Source: Chloroflexota bacterium (lineage in GTDB: Bacteria > Chloroflexota > Anaerolineae > Anaerolineales > UBA4823). From it: DNA of 5,805 bases. Shown in pieces: positions 1-5,777 of this stretch; within the stretch, counting starts at the first letter, position 1, and the number at the start of each line of letters is the position of its first letter. The notes below the pieces were generated by a model. That model worked only from the letters and a program-made list of their open reading frames with translations. It was not told the DNA's origin and did not search any database. The translations under genes were made by a program, and so were the position numbers. The DNA lies in the NCBI GenBank assembly GCA_023395675.1, contig JAEWYL010000279.1:1-5805 (forward strand). Direction: 5' to 3'.

Positions 1-264
1 TCCGCCCCGGCGCTCGCGGTAACCGCCATCTTCGCTTTTCAGCGTTATTGGAACTCGTTTTTGTGGCCCCTGATCGTGCTGCAGGACCCGGACCTTTTCA
101 CCCTGCAGGTGGGCCTGTCTTATATCCACACCAGCGAATTCGGGACCAATTACGGGCTGCTCATGGCAGGGGCGGCCCTGGCTGCGGTGCCGATGATTCT
201 CTTCTTCTTCGCCTTCCAGAAGTACTTCATGCAGGGTCTGCGTATCGGAGCCATCAAAGGTTAA
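1..264 (+). CDS. ABC sugar transporter permease, MalG/CUT1 type (C-terminal end only)
   Basis: Frame 1 is open from the first base to the TAA at 262-264 and gives the last 87 residues of an inner-membrane permease; the N-terminal part lies outside the window. The stretch WNSFLWPLIVL (residues 17-27 of the fragment) is typical of carbohydrate ABC permeases of the MalG type and normally follows directly after the EAA loop that contacts the ATPase, so the loop ends just before the window. A last hydrophobic helix (LMAGAALAAVPMILFFFAF) and the ending QGLRIGAIKG match the family's usual C-terminus, often GLTAGAVKG. In CUT1 systems it pairs with a second permease, a lipoprotein binding protein and an ATPase; the first two probably lie upstream. 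The substrate cannot be read from this fragment. The genes downstream make an amino sugar or muropeptide-derived disaccharide the best guess (inference). Confidence 0.9.
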   Translation, partial: SAPALAVTAIFAFQRYWNSFLWPLIVLQDPDLFTLQVGLSYIHTSEFGTNYGLLMAGAALAAVPMILFFFAFQKYFMQGLRIGAIKG

Positions 265-276
265 CGGGCGGGCGTT

Positions 277-1050
277 ATGGCGGCAGAGCTGAATCAGAGC
301 GTGGTCTTCATTGACCTGGATCATACCCTGCTGGAAGGGCCCTTCGAACCGCTGGTATTCCCGCGGGTGTTGGGTGAATTATCTCGGAAAACCGGCCTGG
401 ATTTCGACTCCCTGCTGAGCCTGGCGCGCCAGGAGAACCGGGACCGGCAGGCAGACCCATCCTGCCCGGCGGAACGGGCCATGGATTGGGACGACATCTT
501 CGCACAATTGGCCCTCCGGTTCGACGTGCGGCTTGAGACCAGCGCCCTTGAGCTCGTCCAGGCGCACCCCGGCCCTCCATACTCACGCCTGCTGCCCGGC
601 GCCAGGGAGGCCCTGGAGCGGCTGGCGGCCGCCCGGCCCCGGCGGGCGCTGGTGCTGGCGACCAAAGGCCTGCTCCGCTACCAGGGCCCGGTCCTCGAGG
701 CGCTGGGCCTGACCTCCTTCTTCGACGATATCCTCGCACCGGACACCCGCAGCGCGCTTAAAAAATCACTCGCCTTCTATGAGCCCTGGCCCGAAAAAAC
801 CCGCCTGCAGATCATGGTCGGCGATACCTACGAGGACGACGTCGAGCCGGCGCGCCGCTTCGGCTTCCGGACCGTGTGGAAAACACACCGGCCGGAGGGT
901 ACGGCGGCAGAAACGGACCCCTTCACCCGGGCCGGGCAGAACTTGAACGGGGCCAAAGGACCGGTCCCACCCCCCGATGCAGTGATTTATTCCCTGGATG
1001 AACTGCCGGAAGTGATCGACAGGCTGCACCATGAAACTCTCCAGGCTTAA
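277..1050 (+). CDS. HAD-superfamily hydrolase, probable phosphatase of unknown substrate
   Basis: A 257-residue soluble protein carrying the haloacid dehalogenase motifs in order. Motif I is DLDHT (D13 nucleophile, D15 acid/base, T17), motif II is T129 in LATKG, motif III is K162 or K163, and motif IV is GDTYEDD (182-188) with D183 and D187/D188 for Mg2+. Residues of about 21-105 between motifs I and II are mostly helical and fit a C1-type cap, which sets substrate choice. A Gly/Pro-rich stretch at about 203-240 precedes the usual C-terminal SLDELPEVI segment. The DxD nucleophile/acid-base pair indicates phosphate-ester hydrolysis rather than dehalogenation. The ATG at 277 puts the motif I strand at its normal distance from the start, although no good Shine-Dalgarno is seen. 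The gene begins 12 bases after the permease and overlaps the next gene by 20 bases. The neighbourhood suggests a sugar phosphate as substrate, for example an amino-sugar 6-phosphate, but that is inference; a housekeeping phosphatase caught in the operon is also possible. Confidence 0.85.
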   Translation: MAAELNQSVVFIDLDHTLLEGPFEPLVFPRVLGELSRKTGLDFDSLLSLARQENRDRQADPSCPAERAMDWDDIFAQLALRFDVRLETSALELVQAHPGPPYSRLLPGAREALERLAAARPRRALVLATKGLLRYQGPVLEALGLTSFFDDILAPDTRSALKKSLAFYEPWPEKTRLQIMVGDTYEDDVEPARRFGFRTVWKTHRPEGTAAETDPFTRAGQNLNGAKGPVPPPDAVIYSLDELPEVIDRLHHETLQA

Positions 1051-1999
1051 CACCGCCTCAGCCTCCAGCGCAGCCCGCATCACGCAGCTCTGGAACGCTG
1101 CCTGCGGGCCGGAGCTGTCCATTCGCGAGCGTTTCGCCCGCTTCAACCTTGAGCCCGCGGCCGGCGCCGAGCTGGCGGCCTGCCAGGTCGAGCTGGAAGG
1201 GCAGGCGGCGGGTTTCGTGCTCGCCAGCGCCGCCCACCCTCCGGTCGCCGGCCTGGAACACCCCGCCGGGTGGGTGGAAGCGCTGGCAGTAAGGCCGGAT
1301 TTCCAGGGCCGCGGCCTGGGCGGGCGGCTGCTCGCCTGGGCCGGAGACTGGCTGGCGGCGCGCGGCTGCCGCACCATCCGCCTGGGCGGGGGGCTGCGCC
1401 CCTTCGTTCCCGGCCTGCCGGTGGAGCTGGGCAGCCAGCCTTTCTTCACCCGGCGCGGCTTCCAGGCGGAGGCCGAAACCGGGCGCGTTTGGGATATGGC
1501 CGGCCTGCTGGAGAGCTACCGCCCGCCCGCTGCGGTGAAAGGGCGTCCGGTCTCCGTACAGCCGCTGCAGGCGGAGGAAGAACCTGAGCTGGAGGCCTTC
1601 TTTGCCCGGGAATTCCCCGGACGCTGGCGCTATGAGTTCCAGGAGCACCGGAGGCAGCACGCGCGCCTGGCCGACTACCTGGTGCTGCGCACCACGCAGG
1701 GCGTGGACGGTTTCTGCCAGCTGACTCTCGAAGATTCCCTGCGCCCCCTGGACCGGTTTCACATGCACGGCCTGCCGCGCCCGTGGGGACAGCTCGGCCC
1801 GATCGGGGTGAGCGAGCGCTGCCGGGGACAGGGCCTGGGCGCTCTGCTGCTGGATGCCGGCCTGAATTTCCTGCGCGCCCGTGGGGTAGCCGGCTGCGTG
1901 ATTGACTGGACCCACCTGAGAGATTTCTACCAGAAATTCGGTTTCTACGCAAAGAGAGAGTATCTCATTATGCATAAGGACCTGCACAGCCATGCCTGA
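1031..1999 (+). CDS. Tandem GNAT-domain N-acetyltransferase, candidate glucosamine/glucosaminide acetyltransferase (GlmA-like)
   Basis: A 322-residue protein made of two GNAT folds. The N-terminal domain (about 1-160) has the acetyl-CoA pyrophosphate loop QGRGLG at 92-97 after the strand VEALAVRP, and ends with the FFTRRGF helix-strand signature (138-144). The C-terminal domain (about 172-320) has a second loop, RGQGLG at 265-270 after GPIGVSE, and the segment DWTHLRDFYQKFGF (292-305). Both loops look intact, so either or both domains may bind acetyl-CoA. No signal peptide is present, so it acts in the cytoplasm. A two-GNAT protein next to a hexosaminidase, MurQ and a BadF kinase resembles the arrangement around C. 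acetobutylicum GlmA, which acetylates glucosamine and glucosaminides during cell-wall recycling; this link rests on context and recalled family resemblance, not on an alignment. The ATG at 1031 overlaps the HAD gene by 20 bases, with AGG at 1021-1023 as a weak ribosome site. Another amine substrate is possible. Confidence 0.8.
   Translation: MKLSRLNTASASSAARITQLWNAACGPELSIRERFARFNLEPAAGAELAACQVELEGQAAGFVLASAAHPPVAGLEHPAGWVEALAVRPDFQGRGLGGRLLAWAGDWLAARGCRTIRLGGGLRPFVPGLPVELGSQPFFTRRGFQAEAETGRVWDMAGLLESYRPPAAVKGRPVSVQPLQAEEEPELEAFFAREFPGRWRYEFQEHRRQHARLADYLVLRTTQGVDGFCQLTLEDSLRPLDRFHMHGLPRPWGQLGPIGVSERCRGQGLGALLLDAGLNFLRARGVAGCVIDWTHLRDFYQKFGFYAKREYLIMHKDLHSHA
1976..1980 (+). promoter_or_regulatory. 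Ribosome binding site for the GH20 gene
   Basis: AAGGA lies inside the end of the GNAT coding sequence, 11 bases before the ATG at 1992. It supports this start and shows that ribosomes can load on the GH20 frame although the two genes overlap by 8 bases. Confidence 0.55.
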
Positions 2000-3866
2000 C
2001 CGTCCCCTCCTTCTGCCCGCGCCGCGCCGCCTGACTCTGACCGGCGGAGAAATCCCGCTCGACAGTGAGCGGCTCATCCTGATCCAGGCCGAGAGTCCCC
2101 AGGCGCTGCTGTTCACCGCCCAGCGCCTGCAGCGCGCCCTGCTGGCGCGCTGGGGCCCCGGCTGGGAGATCAGCGCCGGGAGCGCCGTACCCGCCGGCCT
2201 GGTGGGCCTGTGCTTGCAGCTCGACCCTGCTCTGCAGCTCCCTGCCCAGGGTTATGAGCTGGCGGTGTCTTCCGAGGGCATTCGCATCCGGGCCTCCGAT
2301 CCGGCGGGGATCTTTTACGGCGCCTGCACCCTGATCCAGATCATCGAGCAGCCGCGCGCCAGCGCCGCGCCCGTCCTGCCCTGCCTTGAGATCAGCGACT
2401 GGCCGGACTTCCCGGCGCGGGGGGTGATGCTGGATGTCAGCCGCAATCGCGTGCCGACCCTGGAGACCCTCTTCACCCTGGTGGACCGCCTGGCCTGCTG
2501 GAAGATCAACCAGCTGCAGCTCTATTTCGAGCATGCTTTCGCTTACCGCCAGCACCCCGCGGTCTGGGAAGGCGTCTCGCCTCTGACCGGGCAGGATATT
2601 TTGGAGCTGGACCGCTACTGCCGGGAACGCTTTATCGAGCTGGTGCCGAACCAGCAGTCGTTCGGGCACCTGGCGCCCTGGTTGAACCACCCGGCTTATA
2701 AACACCTGGCCGAGGTAGAGGACGGTTTTCAAACCCCCTGGGGCTACCGGGAGGGCTCTTTCAGCCTCTGCCCGGTGGACCCGCGCAGCCTGCAGTTTCT
2801 GCGCGGCCTGTATGGCGACCTGCTGCCCCATTTCACCAGCCGCATGTTCAACATCGGCGGCGACGAGACCTGGGATCTGGGGCAGGGGCGCAGCCGGCAG
2901 GCCTGCGAGGAGCAGGGGAGCGGGCGCGTCTATCTGAAGTTCCTTCTGCAGCTTTTTCAGGAGGTCAGGCGCTACGGGCGCACTCCCCAGTTCTGGGGGG
3001 ATATCATTGTGGAACATCCCGAGCTGATCCCCGAGCTGCCCAAGGACGCCATCGCCGTGGAGTGGGGCTACGAGGCGGACCATCCTTTTGACCCGCACGG
3101 CGCGCAGTTTGCGGCCAGCGGCATCCCGTTTTACGTGTGCCCGGGCACCTCTGCCTGGTGTTCGCTCTCCGGGCGAACGGATAATGCGGTGGCGAACCTG
3201 CTGAACGCGGCGGAGAACGGCTTGAAGCACGGAGCGAGCGGCTACCTGATCGCCGATTGGGGGGATTACGGCCACTGGCAGGCCTGGTCCGTGAGCCTGC
3301 TGGGCCTGATGCTCGGGGCCGCCTGTAGTTGGGCGCTGCAGGCCAACCGGGAGCTGGATCTCCCCGCGCAGTTGAGCTGGCACGGTTTCCGGGATGCGAG
3401 CGGAGCGCTGGGCAGGGCCGCCTTTGACCTGGGGAACGTTTACCGCTCCTTGTGGGAAGAGCCGCACAATTCTTCCGTCCTGTTCTGGTGCATGCAGTGG
3501 CCCCTGGAGCAGATCCGCGCCTGCCCGGAGGCTGCGCCGGTCCATTTCGAGCGCGCCCTGCAGGCTGTGGATGCGGCGGCACAGCCCCTTCACCGGGCGC
3601 ATGCAGCCGGGCAGGGGGCCGACCAGACCCGGGCGGAATTTGACCTCACCATCCGGCTGCTGCGCCATGCCTGCCGGCGCGGGATGCTGGCGCTGGAAAC
3701 CGACCCCCGGCGGGCGCGCAGCCTGAAGCGGGAGCTGGCCTCGGACCTGGACGCGCTGATCCCCGAATACCGCTGGGTGTGGCTCGGGAAGAACCGCCTG
3801 GGAGGCCTCTCTGAGAGCGCCGCCCGGCTGGAAAAACTGATGGCGGATTACTCGGAACCCCAGTGA
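1992..3866 (+). CDS. Cytoplasmic GH20 beta-N-acetylhexosaminidase
   Basis: A 624-residue glycoside hydrolase family 20 enzyme that would remove terminal beta-linked GlcNAc (or GalNAc). Residues of about 5-130 form the small alpha/beta N-terminal domain common in GH20. The (beta/alpha)8 barrel starts near 140 with RGVMLDVSRNRVPTLETL, then KINQLQLYFEHAFAY (171-185) and NQQSFGHL (220-227). The catalytic pair is D291-E292 in NIGGDETWD: in GH20 the Asp orients the substrate's 2-acetamido group, which acts as nucleophile, and the Glu is the general acid. Later conserved-looking pieces are FWGD, VEWGYEADHPF and WGDYGHW. The last 140 or so residues are mainly helical and unassigned. There is no signal peptide or membrane segment, so it should act on imported sugars. 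The start overlaps the GNAT gene by 8 bases and has a Shine-Dalgarno. It seems to occupy the place usually held by GH3 NagZ in MurQ operons. Natural substrate is inferred to be GlcNAc-MurNAc or chitobiose-like disaccharides. Confidence 0.9.
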   Translation: MPDRPLLLPAPRRLTLTGGEIPLDSERLILIQAESPQALLFTAQRLQRALLARWGPGWEISAGSAVPAGLVGLCLQLDPALQLPAQGYELAVSSEGIRIRASDPAGIFYGACTLIQIIEQPRASAAPVLPCLEISDWPDFPARGVMLDVSRNRVPTLETLFTLVDRLACWKINQLQLYFEHAFAYRQHPAVWEGVSPLTGQDILELDRYCRERFIELVPNQQSFGHLAPWLNHPAYKHLAEVEDGFQTPWGYREGSFSLCPVDPRSLQFLRGLYGDLLPHFTSRMFNIGGDETWDLGQGRSRQACEEQGSGRVYLKFLLQLFQEVRRYGRTPQFWGDIIVEHPELIPELPKDAIAVEWGYEADHPFDPHGAQFAASGIPFYVCPGTSAWCSLSGRTDNAVANLLNAAENGLKHGASGYLIADWGDYGHWQAWSVSLLGLMLGAACSWALQANRELDLPAQLSWHGFRDASGALGRAAFDLGNVYRSLWEEPHNSSVLFWCMQWPLEQIRACPEAAPVHFERALQAVDAAAQPLHRAHAAGQGADQTRAEFDLTIRLLRHACRRGMLALETDPRRARSLKRELASDLDALIPEYRWVWLGKNRLGGLSESAARLEKLMADYSEPQ

Positions 3867-3903
3867 CCCTTGATTTGACCCTGTGCAGAGACGGAGACAA
3901 CCG
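3867..3903 (+). other. Longest intergenic gap, without terminator
   Basis: These 37 bases separate the GH20 stop from the MurQ ATG. I see no inverted repeat followed by T residues and no convincing promoter boxes, so read-through into murQ is expected. The 3' part holds the murQ ribosome binding site. Confidence 0.5.
3893..3897 (+). promoter_or_regulatory. Ribosome binding site that decides the murQ start
   Basis: GGAGA sits 6 bases before the ATG at 3904. That favours this ATG over the in-frame GTG at 3883, which would add seven residues (MQRRRQP), would place this purine tract inside the gene, and has no comparable site upstream. Confidence 0.7.
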
Positions 3904-4827
3904 ATGACAGCCAACCAACCCCCGGTCTATTCCGGAATCAATACCGAAGCTCGCAATCCGGCGACAGAGAATATGGACCTGCTGTCCACCCTCGAGATGG
4001 TGCGGTTGATGAATGAAGAGGACGCGCGGGTCGCTCAGGCTGTGGCTGCCGAGGTGGAGCATATCGCCCGGGCGGTGGACGCCATCGTCGAACGGATGCG
4101 CCAGGGAGGCCGGTTGATCTACCTGGGGGCGGGCACCTCGGGCCGCCTGGGGATGCTGGACGCCTCTGAGACGCTGCCGACTTTTAACATCCCCCCGGAA
4201 CTGGTGGTGGGCGTGATTGCCGGGGGCGAGCGGGCGATCACACAGCCGGTTGAAAACGCGGAGGATAACCGTGAGGCCGGGGAAAGGGACATCCTGGCGC
4301 TGGAGATCACCGAGAAGGACTGCGTGGTGGGGATCGCTGCCAGCGGGCAGACGCCCTATACCCTGAGCGGGATGAGCGCGGCCCGCGAGCGCGGGGCGCT
4401 GGTCGTCAGCCTGGCCTGCAACCACCCCTCACCGATGGCGGCTCTGGCGCATCTTTACATCGCCCCCCTCACCGGGCCGGAGGTGATCAGCGGCTCAACT
4501 CGCCTGAAAGCCGGCACGGCCCAGAAAATGGTATTGAATATGCTCTCCACCTGCGTGATGGTGCGGCTCGGGAAAACCTACAGCAACCTGATGGTGGACG
4601 TCCAGCCTACCAACGCCAAATTGAGGGAGCGCGCCCGGCGCATTGTGGAACAGGCCTGCGGGCTCACCCCCGAACAGGCCGCCGAGCAGTTGGACCGCTG
4701 CGGCGGGGAGGCCAAAGTGGCCATCGTCTCCAGCCTGGCGCAGGTGAGCCCGCAGGAAGCGCGCCGGAGGCTGGCGCGGGCGGACGGGTCCGTGCGCGCC
4801 GCCATCTCCCTGCAGGCCGGACGGTGA
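3904..4827 (+). CDS. murQ: N-acetylmuramic acid 6-phosphate etherase MurQ
   Basis: This 307-residue SIS-domain lyase/hydrolase cleaves the D-lactyl ether of MurNAc-6-phosphate in the cytoplasm, giving GlcNAc-6-phosphate and D-lactate; the length is normal for the family. Family signatures are all present: TEARNP near the N-terminus (14-19), YLGAGTSGRLGMLDASE (73-89), GIAASGQTPY (143-152), ISGSTRLKAGTAQK (195-208) and NLMVD with a following N-x-KL (228-240). E89 in DASE corresponds by motif position to the E. coli catalytic Glu83, and E120 in ENAED to Glu114. Residues from about 255 form the small helical C-terminal domain (TPEQAAEQLDRCGGEAKVAI). The related GckR/glucokinase regulators are much longer, so MurQ is the clear choice. 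It lies 37 bases after the GH20 gene and 7 before the kinase that probably supplies its substrate. No MurR-type regulator is in the window. Confidence 0.97.
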   Translation: MTANQPPVYSGINTEARNPATENMDLLSTLEMVRLMNEEDARVAQAVAAEVEHIARAVDAIVERMRQGGRLIYLGAGTSGRLGMLDASETLPTFNIPPELVVGVIAGGERAITQPVENAEDNREAGERDILALEITEKDCVVGIAASGQTPYTLSGMSAARERGALVVSLACNHPSPMAALAHLYIAPLTGPEVISGSTRLKAGTAQKMVLNMLSTCVMVRLGKTYSNLMVDVQPTNAKLRERARRIVEQACGLTPEQAAEQLDRCGGEAKVAIVSSLAQVSPQEARRRLARADGSVRAAISLQAGR

Positions 4828-4834
4828 CCGTGAG

Positions 4835-5758
4835 ATGAGCTACCTGATCGGTGTAGACGGCGGCGGGAGTAAAACCACCGCCCTGGTCGCCCGGCCTGAC
4901 GGGACGATCCTGGGACGCGGGAGCGCAGACTGCTCCAACTACCGCGCGGTGGGTCCTGAGAGCGCCTGCCAGGCCATTGACCAGGCTCTGCGCGCTGCCT
5001 TTACCGGCGCAGGCCTGACCTTCGACCCGGCTGCGGTGAGCATGGCCTGCTTTGGCCTGGCGGGCGTGGACCGGCCCGACGACGAGGCGCCGGTGCAGGC
5101 CTGGGCAGAGCAGCTCTGGCCGGGGATGCCGGTGCGCTATGTCAATGACGCCCGCCTGGTGCTGGCAGCCGGCACGCCGGAGGGCTGGGGGCTGGCGCTG
5201 ATCTGCGGCACCGGTTCGATTGCCTACGGGCGCACGCCCCAGGGAGCGTTCACCCGCGCCGGGGGCTGGGGCTACCTGCTGGGGGACGAGGGCAGCGGCT
5301 ACGATATCGGGCGGGCGGCCCTGCGCCGCGTGGCCCGGGCTGCGGACGGCCGCGCCCCGCAGACCGCACTTACCGGCCTGGTGCTGGATCACTGGTCGTT
5401 AGAAAAACCTCAGGATCTGATCCGCTTCGTCTACCGGCCCGAGATCCCCCGAAAAGAGATTGCCGCCCTGGCCGTCCTGGTGGAGCAGGCTGCATCGCAG
5501 GGCGACCCTGCTGCCCTGGAGATCGTGGAACGGGCCGGGGACGAACTGGCCGCGGCGGTGCGGGTGGTGGCCTCCCGGATGGACTTCCGCGGGCCGACCC
5601 CCTGCGCGCTGGCAGGCGGCGTGCTGGTGCAGGGGGCCCGGGTGGCGGGCGCCTTCCTGGCCTCTGCCGCCCGCCAGGGCCTGGCGCTGGAACCGGTGCA
5701 GAAAGTGGCCGAACCGGCTTACGGCGCCGTCCTGCTGGCCCGAGAGTTTCTTGCCTGA
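4835..5758 (+). CDS. BadF/BadG/BcrA/BcrD-family N-acetylhexosamine kinase (MurNAc/GlcNAc kinase, MurK- or NagK-like)
   Basis: A 307-residue cytoplasmic sugar kinase of the ASKHA fold, which would use ATP to phosphorylate C6 of GlcNAc and/or MurNAc. Seen in order: phosphate-1 loop GVDGGGSKTTA (6-16), with D8; SNYRAVG (34-40), where N35 matches the sugar-contacting Asn region of eukaryotic-type GlcNAc kinases; FGLAGVDR (73-80); VNDA (103-106), whose D105 is the likely catalytic base; phosphate-2 loop CGTGSIAYG (124-132); GWGYLLGDEGSGYDIG (144-159); and the adenosine motif LAGGVLVQG (259-267). It lacks the Cys-rich iron-sulfur features of the 2-hydroxyacyl-CoA dehydratase activators that give the family its name. 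The ATG at 4835 is 7 bases after murQ, with GGTGA at 4823-4827 as a modest ribosome site overlapping the murQ stop, so coupling is likely. Pairing with MurQ and an ABC, not PTS, importer favours MurNAc as at least one substrate, because unphosphorylated sugar must be activated before MurQ can act (inference). Confidence 0.88.
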   Translation: MSYLIGVDGGGSKTTALVARPDGTILGRGSADCSNYRAVGPESACQAIDQALRAAFTGAGLTFDPAAVSMACFGLAGVDRPDDEAPVQAWAEQLWPGMPVRYVNDARLVLAAGTPEGWGLALICGTGSIAYGRTPQGAFTRAGGWGYLLGDEGSGYDIGRAALRRVARAADGRAPQTALTGLVLDHWSLEKPQDLIRFVYRPEIPRKEIAALAVLVEQAASQGDPAALEIVERAGDELAAAVRVVASRMDFRGPTPCALAGGVLVQGARVAGAFLASAARQGLALEPVQKVAEPAYGAVLLAREFLA

Positions 5759-5777
5759 ATAGAGAAGCGATTAATTG

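Larger units (their letters stand above)
1..5758 (+). other. Probable operon for uptake and breakdown of peptidoglycan amino sugars
   Basis: Six co-directional genes are joined by gaps of 12, -20, -8, 37 and 7 bases, with no visible terminator or promoter between them. The functions fit one route: sugar import, possible N-acetylation, release of GlcNAc by GH20, phosphorylation, and lactyl ether cleavage by MurQ. The promoter and the rest of the transporter must lie upstream. NagA and NagB, which would carry GlcNAc-6-phosphate on into glycolysis, are not in the window. Confidence 0.75.

Noticed and set aside
1058..2116. A 352-codon minus-strand open frame opposite the GNAT gene
   Set aside because: Same GC-driven effect; no motif is seen, and it would run against two well-supported genes.
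3883..3903. GTG at 3883 as the murQ start
   Set aside because: It adds an Arg-rich leader of seven residues with no ribosome site, whereas the ATG at 3904 has GGAGA six bases upstream and gives the usual N-terminus length before TEARNP.
3867..3903. Internal terminator or promoter between GH20 and murQ
   Set aside because: No stem-loop with a T tract and no clear -35/-10 pair could be found in these 37 bases.
1968..3914. A 648-codon open frame on the minus strand covering the whole GH20 gene
   Set aside because: It mirrors the GH20 frame, which carries all family motifs. Its translation is rich in Arg, Gln, Pro and Gly without recognisable domains. Long antisense frames are expected where G/C-rich third positions remove stop codons from the opposite strand.
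3646..4425. A 259-codon minus-strand open frame across the GH20/murQ junction
   Set aside because: It overlaps strongly conserved MurQ motifs on the other strand and has no recognisable product.
3904..4827. Glucokinase regulatory protein (GckR) or GlmS-type isomerase instead of MurQ
   Set aside because: The length of 307 residues, one SIS domain and the full set of MurQ signatures with both catalytic glutamates fit MurQ only.
4835..5758. Activator of 2-hydroxyacyl-CoA dehydratase or benzoyl-CoA reductase (the namesake BadF role)
   Set aside because: The cysteines needed for the iron-sulfur cluster of these activators are not arranged as expected, the sugar-contacting Asn and catalytic Asp motifs are present, and all neighbours concern amino sugars.
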